Part shown: one piece after another, positions 43,831 to 55,949 of the stretch
Numbering within the stretch: the stretch's first letter is position 1
Layout of the letters: each line of letters starts with the position of its first letter
NCBI GenBank assembly: GCA_030220185.1
Contig: JASPKZ010007283.1
Coordinates: 496,001 to 560,000 of the forward strand
Origin: Diploptera punctata
Taxonomy: Eukaryota; Arthropoda; Insecta; Blattodea; Blaberidae
Reading direction: 5' to 3'
DNA length: 64,000 nucleotides
Made by a program: the position numbers and the translations under genes
Notes under the pieces: generated by a model
Database searches by the model: none
Seen by the model: the letters and a program-made list of their open reading frames with translations, nothing else
Told to the model about the DNA's origin: nothing

Positions 43831-44742
43831 CCAGATAATTCCCGGCATGCGCTGCTACTCCTAAATAAATGAAAATTAATGTGTTATTATGTTTAGTTGA
43901 ATAAGTAGGAGGAAAAATAATTGTAAATATATATTTTTAGATACACCGTGCTGATTACCCGGTGTTGCCTGGGAATCTACTTATCCCGATTTTCTTGAGA
44001 TAAATGAGCTGAAATACGAAAATTAAAGAGTTTTATGTTCAGTTATATAAGTTGATGGAAACATTTATATCGTAATTATTTTTAGATACACCGTGCTGTT
44101 TATCCGGCTTTGTCCGGGAATCTACTCCTCCCAATCTTCTTGGCATAAATGAGATGAAAGACAAAATGTAATGCATTCCTTATGATTAGTTGAATAAGTG
44201 AAATGAGAAATAATTATTAATATGCATAATAATTATTTTATTATCGCCCGAGAATCTTCTTATCTCGATCTTCTTGGCATAAATAAGCTAAAAGACAAAA
44301 TACGTTATTGCTAGTTATCCGTAAACAAACACCCGCCATGTGCTGTTAAGCTTGCACAGGAATCTACGTACTTGTTTCGATTTTCTTGGCATAAATGAAA
44401 GACAAAAATGGTTATTGTGAGTTATGCGTTAGAGTTAAACATGTGCTGTCCCGGACTTTTTTGTAGAGCCTTTTGAGATATTCAATTCTGTGCACATTAA
44501 TTTTGTGTATTTATAATGGTTTAGGCAGAGCAAGCCATTTAAGTGTCCAAAGAGTTACTCTTGTCAGGATTTTCACTAGAAAGGGCGATTTTTAAGGGTG
44601 TAGGAGTTGAGTATCACATCTCTCTCATCGCCTGTGTTTATCTCGGGAATCTCCTGAACACTTTAAAAAACCCATCAAAATGGGATCAACGGTATGGCCG
44701 CGCATAGTACGAACAAACAAACATTCATTTTTATATATTAGG
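43831..44742 (-). mobile_element. Helitron-like Y4
   Basis: Minus; 3' end decayed (CCAGATAATTCCCGG where CTAGCTAATACCCGG is usual). About 912 bp. Confidence 0.6.
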
Positions 44743-45308
44743 TAATAAACATTTGAGTAACTTGATTGTACATAAATCAAGGTAAATAAAAACAAAACAA
44801 AAAACAATCTATCTTACATAGAAAACAAATCAAATTTATTAATTATTTATTCAACCAATCAAAAATAAAAAAAAAACATCATGTTTAACATTATTATAAT
44901 AGAAGGATGATAGAAGCTCTGTCCAGACAAAATGCGATAATATCTGAAGCCCTGTCCTGACAATAATATGTTTTAATTGAAGAAAATAATAATTTATATA
45001 CCACCTGCATTTACTTAATCTGCAGGGAACTTAAGAAGAGGAGTATCCGGCTGTACCGAAAATTGTAGCCAACTTGCCCTAATCTTTTTGGGACACAAAC
45101 ACTTCTTCTTCGTCCGTCGCCGTGGCGTAGTCGGTAGAGTCCCTACCTTCCACTGTGGCGATCCGGGTTCAATTCCCGGCGGGGTAGGGGATTTTAGATC
45201 TCTACCTTGGGTCTGGGTGTGTGTCCTATCCCTCACTAATGCTCAACTGAGTGCACATTTCCTAAAAAAACTTCTTCAGTACAATATATATATGTCTTCT
45301 TCTACTAT

Positions 45309-45339
<31 letters not shown>

Positions 45340-45360
45340 GCTACTACTACTACTACTTCA
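44743..45360. repeat. Spacer S5
   Basis: Standard spacer with a SINE-5 insertion (45111-45269) and a (CTA)n tract at 45301-45358 before X5. A short internal duplication ('gaagc(t/c)ctgtcc.gacaa') lies near 44915-44965. Confidence 0.65.
45111..45269 (+). mobile_element. SINE-5, tRNA-derived
   Basis: A 159-bp insertion with an 8-bp target repeat ACTTCTTC (45101-45108, 45270-45277). The head has A box GTGGCGTAGTCGGTAGAG and B box GGGTTCAATTCCC. Short body with a C/T-rich end and a run of A. Confidence 0.82.
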
Positions 45361-45600
45361 TTTAATATATAGAAATATAAAATATAATGGATGTTTGTTT
45401 GTACTTTATGCGCGGCCATACCGTTGATCCGATTGTTATGGGTTTTTTGCTAAATGTTCAGGAGATATTCGGGATGAACATAGACTATAAGAGATTTGTG
45501 ATACTCAAATCCTACACCCATAAAAAACACCCTTTGTAGTGAAAAAATTGAAAGTCCCTTTTTTTTTTAACTTTAAACGTGTTACGCTGCCTAAGCATAT

Positions 45601-45660
<60 letters not shown>

Positions 45661-46121
45661 GTGTGTGTGTGTATTGATTTAATAAATAATATATATCTGC
45701 TACGCAACATTTAACGTTTTACTAAAAATGTAAATTTCGTAACAAAACAATAACGAAAAAATTGACGTAATAATAACTTATGTCGCTGAGCAACGCCACT
45801 GATGTGAAATTAAAAACGTAAGTTTTTTATTTCGAATTAATAGATTATAAATATTTCACAGATTAAATCTATTTCTAACCATAAATTTGTGAAATGAACA
45901 AAGCGCAACCCTTCCTTTATCAGATAAATACTAAATACATTTAGAAATACCTTATTTATCATAAATTAAATGTTTGAAAATATATTACGGGTTGAATGCT
46001 AACTGCTTACACATTATAACAAATTTAAATTTGAAATGTTCTGTTTTATATATTTTTAGATAAGTATATGTTATCCTAATTACAAACGTAACATTGAAAT
46101 AAATATTATTCCTGCTTGTAA

Positions 46122-46173
<52 letters not shown>

Positions 46174-46509
46174 ACGGCTGTGGTCTCGAGGTAGCGTGCT
46201 GCCTTGTCACGCAGCGGGCCCGGGTTCGATTCCCGGTCGGGGCACTTTTTCTGGGTGAGGTTTTTATCGGGGTTTTTCCTCACCTGTAAGACTAATGTCA
46301 GGAAAACTTTAAGGCGCAAACGGTCTCCGAAATCATATGACAATCATTATCACAATCACCCTTATCATTATCATCATCATCATCTTTGACTGGTGTGGAA
46401 AGTAACGGGAAGCTACCACACCTTCAATTCCCTAGTAAAGCTGCAAGCATAGCATGAAAATGCTATGATTGCAGTGAAGGACCTGCCTTCGGGCAGAATT
46501 ACTATGGAT

Positions 46510-46549
<40 letters not shown>

Positions 46550-46658
46550 CTCGTATATTTCGTAATATTTAAAATAAATAAAAAATTAATATGCATAAAC
46601 GAGGTATGTGTGACAAATTTAAAAAAATCTAGAACTTCGGTCACTGTGCGACCACTAG
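45361..46658 (+). mobile_element. Helitron-like X5, with SINE-6 inside
   Basis: Begins near TTTAATATATAGAAAT (5' TC lost) and ends with hairpin CGGTCACTGTGCGACC and CTAG, T. Contains a (TA)n of about 54 bp (45603-45656). Confidence 0.6.
46169..46513 (+). mobile_element. SINE-6, copy 1
   Basis: tRNA-like head: A box region TGGTCTCGAGGTAGCG and B box GGGTTCGATTCCCGG. The conserved body includes 'tcggggtttttcctcacctg', a (CAT)n stretch and a 3' part 'cttcgggcagaattactatg' ending GGATGG. Inserted in (TA)n. Copies at 62659-62985 and 63628-63942. Confidence 0.88.
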
Positions 46659-46940
46659 TGATGATGATGATAATAATAATAAATAATAATGATAATAATA
46701 ATGATAATGATAACAGTAATAATAATATTAATAATAATAAGAATAATGATAATGAAAAATTTGTTTTTAAAAGTCCTTTTATTTAAACATAAATTTAAAA
46801 AAATCATCCATTGTTTGTTTTAGGAAGTTACTTTGTTGAGTTCATTAATTTTACTTGGATAACAGATTCAGTAAAAAGAATCCTTCTTAAAAATTGTTTT
46901 ATATCAATGCTATATAGAAAAACTTACTTCTTTCTATATT

Positions 46941-46979
<39 letters not shown>

Positions 46980-47052
46980 ATTATATATCTGAGATCCGGG
47001 TTCGAATCCCGTCCAGGCATTTATTTTTCTTATCATACCATATATATATATG
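46659..47052. repeat. Middle segment M5 with SINE-4 tail
   Basis: Array M block starting with (ATG)n/(TAA)n runs; at 46983-47040 a SINE-4 3' fragment (GGGTTCGAATCCCG, then 'caggcatttatttttcttat') sits in (TA)n, as at 43376. Confidence 0.6.
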
Positions 47053-47980
47053 CTAGTGAATTAATACCTGGCATGCGCTGCTACGCCGAAATAAATTAAA
47101 ATTAATGTATTATTATGTTTATTTGAATAAGTGAGAAGAGAATTAATTATAAATTTATATTTTTATGTACCCGTGCTGATTACCTGGTGTTGCCCGGGAA
47201 TCTACTTATCCCGATCTTCTTGACATAAATGAGCTGAAATACGAAAATTAATGTGTTTTATGTAGAGTTAAATATGTACATGGAAATATTTATATCGTAA
47301 TTATTTTTAGATACCCCGTGCTGTTTATCCGGCTTTGTCCGGGAATCTACTCCTCCCGATCTTCTTGGCATAAATGAGATGAAAAACAAAAATGTAATGT
47401 ATTTCTTATGATTAGTTCAATAAGTAAGATGAGAAATAATAATAAATATGGATCATAATTATTTTAAAATTACCCTAGAATCTACTTATCTCGATCTTCT
47501 TGGCATAAGTGTGCTAAAAGACAAAATACGTTATTGCGAGTTATCCGTAAAAGAATACCCGCAACGTGCTGTTAAGCCTGCACAGGAATCTACTTATTTG
47601 TCTCGATTCTCTTCGCATTAATTACAGAAAAAATGGTAATTTTGAGTATTCCGTAAGAGATACTGTCGCGAACTTTTTTGTAGATCTTGTTGAGATGTTC
47701 AATTCTGTGTACATTAGTTTTGTGTATTTGTTACGGTTTAGGCATCGTAATCCATTTAAGCGTCCAAAGAGTTACTTTTTCACGTTTACAACTACAAAGA
47801 GCGATTTTAAGGGTGTAGGAGTTGAGTATCACATCTCTATTATCGTCTGTGTTCATCCCGGGAATCTTCTGAATATTTTGCAAATAACCCATCAAAAGCG
47901 GGTCAAAAGTATGGCCGCGCATAAAGTACGAACAAACAAAAAACAAACCAACAAAGAAACATTCATTTTTATATATTAGA
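47053..47980 (-). mobile_element. Helitron-like Y5
   Basis: Minus, TCTAATATATAAAAATGAATG (47980) to CTAG (47053). 928 bp. Confidence 0.65.
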
Positions 47981-48209
47981 AAATAAACATTTGAATAACC
48001 TCATTATTATTAAATGAAAGTAAAACAAAACAAAAAAAAACAATCTATATTACCTAGAAAACAAATCAAATGCATTAATTAATTATTTAATTAATAAAAT
48101 TTTTTTATAAAAATTACATCATGTTGTTTAAAATTATTATAATAGAAGATTGATAGAAACTCTGTCCTGACAAAATGTAATATTTTTTTCATTGAAGAAA
48201 AGAATAATT
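47981..48209. repeat. Spacer S6, left part
   Basis: Standard spacer up to 'gaagaaaagaataatt', where the DUF7869-type transposon is inserted; resumes at 50921 with 'aatttatataccacctgcat'. Confidence 0.7.
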
Positions 48210-50170
48210 CTGTATAATTTTGGAAAAACCAGGTAAGCCTTCAAAGTAATTTTTTACAGGAGAGCAGAAACTAGTTCAAAGACATCTCCAAAATCAGATT
48301 ATTGACACACAGGTTTTGTTTTTTGAGAAAATGCTTCTCTCAACTCCTTCTTTCGCTGGGTAATAATGAAAAATTACCCCAACCAATTATCACGCCGAAA
48401 ATTAACTTACCCGCTTTTTTCAAATTTATGAATGAAATATTTAAGAAGCTTACACTGTTCTTCATGGGCAACTATTTTGTTTATTACCAAGTTAAAATAC
48501 ATTTAGCTCAAAATTATTAAAGAAAGAGATCATGAGTAATAACATTAATTATTAATTTAATGTTGGTAGTTTTCAAAGCTTTTTGGAGGTAAAAGTTACA
48601 ATACGAAAATGATAACAGAGCCAATTTGAAAAAAAAAATAAAGCTTATTTGAAGCGTCTGCATCATATTCTTCAAGATATGGATCACTTGCAGGAACATA
48701 ATCAACTGGTAGGCTCTTATAAAAATCATGAAATGCACTGTCTATGAGAGGCAGAAGATCCAGGAGGTCCTTCTTCTTTACTTTGCTTATAGGGATAAGA
48801 CCTTCGTCGACCACAGGCAGAAAAGTCGGTAAGGAGTTTCTTCCACGCCTTCGAAGATATATTTATTTGAAAGGAATGTTCTCATTTAATGATTCTTTGA
48901 CAAAAAGTATACCTTCTGTTTCCTTAACGTATTTCAGCCGTTGAGTTTTCTGCCACAAAAATTTATTTTCCAAGGTGTCCGTCTTCTTCATCTGGAATGG
49001 ACCTGTTGGTTTACAAAGAGAAGAAACATCTAACAAATGTTTTTCCATGACGAACACGTTGAAGGGTTCCTTCGTCTGCATGACCTTACCAACTGGTACC
49101 AGTCATTTGGGTGATTAATTTTCATCCCAGTTCTCTTTTTCTCCTTTTCGATTATTGCATGATCGGTATCACATTCTAAGTGAATATGGCCGTTCACCAA
49201 GAATTTATGGTGTATTTCTTCTATGTGGTCACTAGTCTGCACAACGTATGAAAACTTGGAGGCTACAAAGCTGTTTCTGTTTTGTCCCCCACAACAATCT
49301 GAATAAAATACTACAGACTGTTATGTGGCAACTGTGAAATGAACTGATATAGGCACGAAGCAATCTGATTTCCACCTCTACCAGAAACAGTTTCGTCCCA
49401 CATGAAGCAAGTAGCTTTATTAGTTTTCAAATCATGGATGGTTATGTTAAATGTCCACAACTACCGTTTGTAAAATGATACTGAAGTAGTCATATAAGGA
49501 GTAGGAAGACACTGCTGAAGGTCAAAGACGAATATGCCTTTACTTTCGTCCAACTTAGCGTCTTCCTTATCGCGTCGCTTTGCCCTATAAGCTTCCTCGG
49601 CAGCTTTGTGGTGGACGTCGCGTTCTTTGGTCACCTCTTCCTTAGCTTCACCAATGAATGTAGCGACTTTCATATTAAATAAATCACATGTATCCTGTTT
49701 AGGCTTTTTAAAAACTAGATTCAATTCATGAAAACATTTCATGTAAATCGTCAGCGAAACAGGACTGACAGTACAGTGTCTATATAAATCATACATCTTA
49801 CTTATGTTTACGTTTTGAGGTAGGAACTTCTTTGTCGTTCTCTGGCGGCTATAGTGACTTTCATAAGTTGGAAAAGACAGAATATGATTGTTCACAGTTT
49901 GCAACTCATCTTCAGATTTCTGATTTTGTAGAATTCCCTTTCCTCTTCCATCTTCAGGCAGTATTCCTGTAGATGAGGTCCTTTTTTTCTTTGCTACTCT
50001 TTCTATGAAACCTGTCGTCTCTCCAAATGTCCGACGGAAACATTCCCTACATACAGAATTACTTTTGCCTTCAATCATTAGGTTGTACTTACAAGCACAT
50101 TCTCTAGGTTTCCCTTTTCCTTCTTCCCGTACTCTGTGAGTTTTGGGTGGATTAATAGTTATAAGTGAAG

Positions 50171-50211
<41 letters not shown>

Positions 50212-50920
50212 CCCTATTATCATGGTCGTTGATGTCCCAATACTTTTCAAGACATTTTTGCCGATCGGTTTATAATATTTTATCACTACATTTCATGCTA
50301 CATGATTTCAACGGTAACATTTTCTGTTTCGAAGTTCTTTATTTAATTTTCTCTTATTTCTTGGTTTTGCAGCACAGTCTCGCCCTCATCAACGCGTTCT
50401 TGCTCCTCTAAATTTACAATTCTGTTACTCAGATGTGAATTTTCATCAGTAAAACTCTCAGCCTCTCTTGTATAGATGTTTTCAGGTTGAAAATCGGGAT
50501 CCTTCACGCTATCGTCAAAATCGAAATCAAGATCTTCCACTGCTGGAAAACATTCTCTTTCATGAACTACATTGCTTTCTAGTAATTGCCAAGAAATTGA
50601 TATAAACGATGGAAGTAGAATTACCCGCGTTTTCCTTATCGGCAGTATCGTTTGTCACCGAGTCAAAACAATGCAACTAGACTTCCTCGTATTTTCGTTT
50701 TCCTTGTCCGCATGATACAAACCATGGAAGTCGACTTACATCAAGGAGTGCATACAAATTGAGTTACATCGAAAATTCAATGCTTAATAACACCGTCACT
50801 ATTCGCTTGACGACTTACCCGTTTTTACCGAACGTGCATCGGTCCAAAAGCGATCGGGAGATGTCAATAACTCATTTTCGACCAAAAGTTGACTTACCCG
50901 GTTTTTCTTAACTGTTGTAG
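48210..50920 (-). mobile_element. DUF7869-type DNA transposon, 2.7 kb
   Basis: Boundaries come from the interrupted spacer. Candidate 4-bp repeat AATT (48206-48209, 50921-50924). Ends are imperfect inverted repeats sharing GAAAAACC(A/G)GGTAAG. The motif CTTACCCG plus T-run recurs inside both ends (about 48408, 50618, 50811, 50891) and inverted near 48357. The internal gene is on minus. The superfamily name is not known to me. Confidence 0.72.
48596..50540 (-). pseudogene. DUF7869-family transposon protein, decayed
   Basis: Blocks in order on minus: acidic N terminus 'MEDLDFDFDDSVKDPDFQPE' (50540), then (after a gap holding (TA)n 50172-50208, perhaps an intron) 'THRVREEGKGKPRECACKYN' and Cys pairs, 'ILSFPTYESHYSRQRTTKKF', 'VFDLQQCLPTPYMTTSVSFY' and an in-frame stop before 'LWTFNITIHDL'. 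Frameshifted further on: 'KFLVNGHIHLECDTDHAIIE' and 'KINHPNDWYQLVRS', and near the end 'KKKDLLDLLPLIDSAFHDFY'. This order matches a repetitive insect protein family whose central part is annotated as DUF7869, with a D-rich nuclease-like core; the 'D(C/V)CGGQ' region is damaged here. Clearly dead. Confidence 0.78.
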
Positions 50921-51047
50921 AATTTATATACCACCTGCATTTACATAATCTGCTGGGAAATTAAGAGGAGCAGAATACATCTGTACCGAAAATTGAAGCC
51001 AACCTGCACTAACGTTTTTGGGATATAAATCCTTCTTCTTCAGTACA

Positions 51048-51078
<31 letters not shown>

Positions 51079-51084
51079 ATATGA

Positions 51085-51305
51085 AAAGAAAAAAGAATGC
51101 TTGAGTCGGGATTTGAACTCGAGTCTCTAAAGTCTGTACCTTTAGCGCTCTAACCAACTGAGCTACCCAAGGATTCCAAGACAAACATACAATTTTCTTA
51201 TACATGTAGTATTCTCAATTCACACAAGAGGTAGCGGAAATTTCTTTTAACTGCCATCTAGCGGCTAACATAACAGTTAAGCAAATTATTAAAGAGAATA
51301 TTTAC
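51085..51305 (-). mobile_element. SINE-4, copy 3
   Basis: On minus: leader with GTGTGAATTGAGAATACTAC and TATAAG, then tRNA-like GTAGCTCAGTTGGTTAGAGC, an anticodon arm CTAAAG-GTACAGA-CTTTAG (seven-base loop, triplet ACA after T33) and a T arm whose stem has one mismatch (CGAGTTCAAATCCCG). The acceptor stem is not complementary, so a repeat and not a gene. Confidence 0.72.
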
Positions 51306-51360
51306 TTTATAGCAGTAAAATATTTATAATATATATACTAATACTTCTGCTACTACTTCA

Positions 51361-51584
51361 TCTAATATGTAAGAATGTATGTTTGTTCGTACTTTATGCG
51401 CGGCCATACCGTTGATCCGTTTGAGATGGGGTGTTTTGCAAAATGTTCAGGAGATTCCCAGGATGAACATAGGCTCTAAGAGAGTTGAGATACTGAACTC
51501 CTAAAAAAACGCCCTTTTTATTGGAAAACGTGAAGAAGTCATTTTTTTACCCTTTAATTGACTTGCGCTGCCTAAACATATCAG

Positions 51585-51631
<47 letters not shown>

Positions 51632-52010
51632 ATTGATTACAAAATAATATATTTCCGCTACGCAACATTAAACGTTTTATTAAAAATATAAATTGCGTTA
51701 CAAGGCAATAACAAAATGTTGACGTATTAATAACTTACGTTGCGGAGAAACGCCACTGAATGTGAAATGAAAAAGTAAGTTTATAATTTGAATTTAATAA
51801 GATATGAATATTTCACAGATTAAAACTATTTATAACCGTACATTTGTGGAATGTACAAATTGCAACTCTTCTTTTATCAGGTAGATAATAAATACATTTA
51901 GAAGTACCATATTTATCATAGATTAAATGTTTGAAAATATATTATGTGTTCTAAGCTAACTGCTGACACATTATAACAAATTTGAATGTAAAATTTGAAA
52001 TGTTCTCTTA

Positions 52011-52057
<47 letters not shown>

Positions 52058-52116
52058 GAATATGTTATTCTAATTACAAACGTACCATTGAAGTAAATAT
52101 TACTCCTGCTAGTAAT

Positions 52117-52159
<43 letters not shown>

Positions 52160-52291
52160 TATTAATTTATATATATTCCTCCTATCTACCGTGTTTTTGA
52201 AAATAAATCTAATATTATTGTGCATAAATGACGTAGTTGTGACAAAGAAAAAAAAAATGTGCTAGAATTTCGGTCGCTGTGCGACATCTAA
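51361..52291 (+). mobile_element. Helitron-like X6
   Basis: 931 bp; TCTAATATGTAAGAATG to hairpin CGGTCGCTGTGCGAC and CTAA. Closest to X4 in its 5' part ('ggtgttttgcaaaatgttc'). Confidence 0.65.
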
Positions 52292-52304
52292 ATAATAATA
52301 ATAA

Positions 52305-52350
<46 letters not shown>

Positions 52351-52552
52351 TTAATAATGATATTAATAAATATGAAAAGTTTGTACTTAAAAATCCTTAT
52401 TTAATATCCACATAAAAAAATACATTCATTGTTTGTTTTAGTAAGTTGCTTGTTGAGTAAATTAATTTTACTTAGATGACGGTCTGTATAAAAAGATCGC
52501 TTTTTAAACATTGTTTTAATTCAAGTTTATACAGAAAAACGTACTTCTTTCT

Positions 52553-52593
<41 letters not shown>

Positions 52594-52596
52594 ATA
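52292..52596. repeat. Middle segment M6
   Basis: Starts with a long (AAT)n tract, then array M blocks and (TA)n at 52558-52590. Confidence 0.65.
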
Positions 52597-53094
52597 CTAA
52601 ATAATACCCGGCATGCGCTGCTACGCACAAATAAATGAAAATTAATGTGTTATGTTTTGTTGAATAAGTAGGAGGAAAAATAATTATAAATATATATTTT
52701 TAGATACACCGTACTGATTACCCGGTGTTACCCGGGAATCTACATATCCCGATTTTCTTGAGATAAATCAGCTGAAATACGAAAATTAATGTGTTTTATG
52801 TTCAGTTAAATAAGTTGAGGGAAACATTAATATCGTAATTATTTTTAGATACCCCGTGCTATTTACCCGGCTTTGTCCGGGAAGCTACTCCTCCCGATGA
52901 AAGGTAAAAAGTAATTTATTCCTTATGATTAGTTGAATAAGTGAAATGAGAAATAATTATAAATATGCATCATAATTATTTTAAAATTGCCCGAGAATCT
53001 TCTTATCTCGATCTCCTTTCCATAAATGAGCTAAACGACAAAATACGTATTGCGAGTTATCCGTAAAAGAATACCTGCCATACAGTATGTCAAT
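52597..53094 (-). mobile_element. Helitron-like Y6, truncated
   Basis: 3' half only (CTAAATAATACCCGG to 'gttatccgtaaaagaatacc'); homology to Y ends at about 53094, which is the right edge of the macro-array. No 5' end. Confidence 0.62.
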
Positions 53095-55850
53095 TTGTTA
53101 TTCATACACTTAGATTTTATAATTGAAATAGCACAATTTTAATTCTCAGAATATTGCAATTATATTTTGCCATTAACTAAACATTTTCAGGTACTCTTCT
53201 TTACATAATATATATAAATAAACAAATTCTATAAACATTTAACGTATAATATATTAAAAACATTAAAAGTTGTAAATTTTATAGTAACTTTTCTATTCAT
53301 ATATAATTTGTTGAAACCACAGATATGGTCTAAGTGTGCTAATCGGTGGTGTATCGCTGGTTAGAAGTGTAGTAATCGGTGGTTTATCGCTGGTTAGAAG
53401 TGTGGTAATCGGTGGTTTATCGCTGGTTACGACAGCCATTTAGAATAACTGTTGTAACCTGACTGGTCATGACAGGAAATAGTCCCGCTTTATTTTCATA
53501 TTTACGAGTAAAATAAATAAATGATAATGACGACTCGCAGGTAAATACATATAATATAATATTTTAGCCTATTAATATTTCTTGCAATTAGGAAGTGTTA
53601 AATTGGGTAAATCAAAAGCTAGTCATCTCACACCCGGCCCAAATCGCTTCCATCGCAACCTAGAAGTGACCGACATTCTCTTCCAATGAAAATGGTAATA
53701 AATTAAGAGAGACATCCGCTGGACATAAGCCAATTTAAATTAACAAAATTTAATAATGTTTACATTAACTTGATACTATCTAAAGCTTCAGAAAAAAGTC
53801 TACCGCAGTGATGGACAGGTGGAACTAGCTATACTTGATATTTTGGCAACTCTGGGAAAATATTTTTTTTTTCGATGAATATAATGACACGTCCCGGTGA
53901 CTCAAATCCCATGAAAATAACACTTCCTGACCGACTCGTTAAATAATAAAACTCAAACACAACACAAGCAATTACATTTTGTGAGCATTTTTCTTTTAAT
54001 CTTATTCTTACTCCCTTCAGAAAAAAAAATTGCTAAACTTTAGATTGATTTCCATATGTATTCACGTAGACTTTCACGGCCGGAGTTGCAGTGATGATCT
54101 TCATCAAGATCATCATAATTTCCATATGATTTTCCATACTATATTCTTGTAATTCTGTTGCTCTACATATTCTGTCTTTACTGGTTTTTCGTACTCTTTT
54201 AAGTTTTTACAGCGATACTAATATTTTTTTGTTACAATTATTAAGTATTTATTTACTCACCCTATGATTTATTCAAAGTTCTACCTGGTTCTACAGAACC
54301 TTTGGTTGACGTAGAAATTGTGATTTATCAAAGTTAACCCTCTCAAAAGCTTCCTGTATCTTTTGAGTCCATCGTATCTTTTCGAAGTACATTACGTAAT
54401 GGGACAACTTCCTTCGAAAAATTAACAAATTTTGTACAGTAAAATGCAAAGGAAATGGCGAAATAGCTTTAGGTTATTCAGAAGAGGAATAGCCAAAATG
54501 GAGTCAATTTTAGATTTACTGAGGCTCAAAATGTATTGCTGCAAGCTCCAACTCAGTGATCATAGATTCTGTCGTAAATGTTGCAAATAGTTGAAATAGA
54601 ACTGCCTAAAAAATGCTTCAGTAAGTGATCGAACGCCTTACAATACGTGAAGTATTGTGAATCTACTAAAAGAAAGTCTATTAGATACAGATTTTACAGA
54701 AGCCATTAAATTAATGGGAATTTGAATATTAAAAGGGTTAGTTAGAACCGGAAATTATAATGTTATAGATATGGGCTCACGTCGTATCTCCAGACATTGT
54801 AATTACTTGTTTTAAGCTATCTAATTATCAATTCTAACTTAATAAATTTGAAGAACCGTGAATGATTAAGTAAAGAATTTACGAACTTCCTGAAGATTCC
54901 ACGCTCTCGACCTACCCTGAAAATAGGAGAAAACTCATCGCTCTACCCTATTGCGTCTTTCCCGAAGAACGTGACTTTAAATGCAAAGCCTAATATTAAT
55001 GATTAATATGGTAAATTGACAAAACTAACGCGGCACAATATTTATTTTGTTATCCCTCGGGAAAGACAATTTAATTAGGATTAAAAGTATCCTATGTCCT
55101 TCCGCGGAGTTCGCCTCTCTGCCAGATTTAATAAAATTAATTTCGTTAGTTTAACCCTGATAATTTAACAAACTAACTCATTTTCGCATTTTGTTATACT
55201 GATTACTCTCGTCGCCCCTGTATTTATTTATCCTGATCTTCTTTGTCGTCAGTCAACTTATCGGTTATTTATCAATTTCATCATTTTAGAATATTTATTT
55301 TTCTCCTCCATGCCGATAGGAGAGCTGAATATGAACTTAAATTATATCAGGGATGTTACTATTCATCTCAACGACTTCGCTTTCTATCACTTTTGATTTG
55401 AATTAATCTCGGTCAATTTGGACATTTTATTTTTACCTCTTCCCTCTCTCTCCCCCATACATAAAGATCTCAACTTGTATGAGATAGAGAGAGTGACATT
55501 TATTAGCGATCTGGAATAGTATCTATTGGATACTAATATCAGCCCTTTTTTCCGTCACCCCCTCTCTCCCCGCTAGGGATTCTAGGGATCAAGTGTAAGT
55601 TTAAAGGATATCTGGACTATGATTAGTCAGCTTTGCGATTCGGAAAACTAATCTCGATTACTTTTGTCATTTTATTTTCACCGTCGTATGTATATTTGAT
55701 AAACATTTTCTCGAAGAATTTAAAGCTAGCATATTAATAAATTTATTGTCTTAAATGTAATAAAAACTGTCACCAATCAGATAAGTAACCCTGTAAACTA
55801 TGGGCTTAACATTGATATAGCTCATCTAAATAATTTGACATTTAAACTTG
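53095..55850. other. Unassigned DNA
   Basis: No gene recognised over 2.7 kb. Contains the 33-bp tandem repeat (53334-53432) and a 22-bp palindrome GATGATCTT/AAGATCATC at 54093-54114. Sequence is less repetitive than its surroundings. Confidence 0.35.
53334..53432 (+). repeat. Three copies of a 33-bp tandem repeat
   Basis: Units share AATCGGTGGTTTATCGCTGG at 53341, 53374 and 53407 (one G/T change in the first). Small minisatellite. Confidence 0.9.
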
Positions 55851-55949
55851 ACCACATTAACAAGCATATTTGAGAACCTCATTTTCAAAAGTCTCCTCTC
55901 CACCTTGTACCAACTGTATTTACTTTATTTACAAATGTCATCATTTGAC

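Larger units (their letters stand above)
19292..53094. repeat. Tandem macro-array of about six Helitron-containing units
   Basis: The same order of blocks repeats: spacer S (with 'ttacttaatctgctgggaa' near 22267, 37267, 39767, 45017, 50948), Helitron-like X on plus, middle M (with 'ttcattgtttgttttag'), Helitron-like Y on minus, then the next S. Bare units are about 2.7 kb. Three units are swollen by later insertions: the PLE cluster, the mariner plus LINE, and the DUF7869-type transposon. The last unit is cut off inside Y at about 53094. Long (TA)n tracts lie at fixed places in X and between M and Y. Confidence 0.85.

Noticed and set aside
45088..45372. Open frame through SINE-5 and the (CTA)n tract
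   Set aside because: It is a chance frame in a SINE followed by a poly-threonine microsatellite translation.
48302..48520. 72-codon plus-strand frame inside the DUF7869-type transposon
   Set aside because: It lies in the terminal region with iterated motifs and has no recognisable domain.
54061..54120. Palindrome GATGATCTT/AAGATCATC with nearby CGTGAAAG as another hammerhead
   Set aside because: The hairpin is real, but no CUGANGA to GAAA arrangement with a cleavage triplet can be placed.
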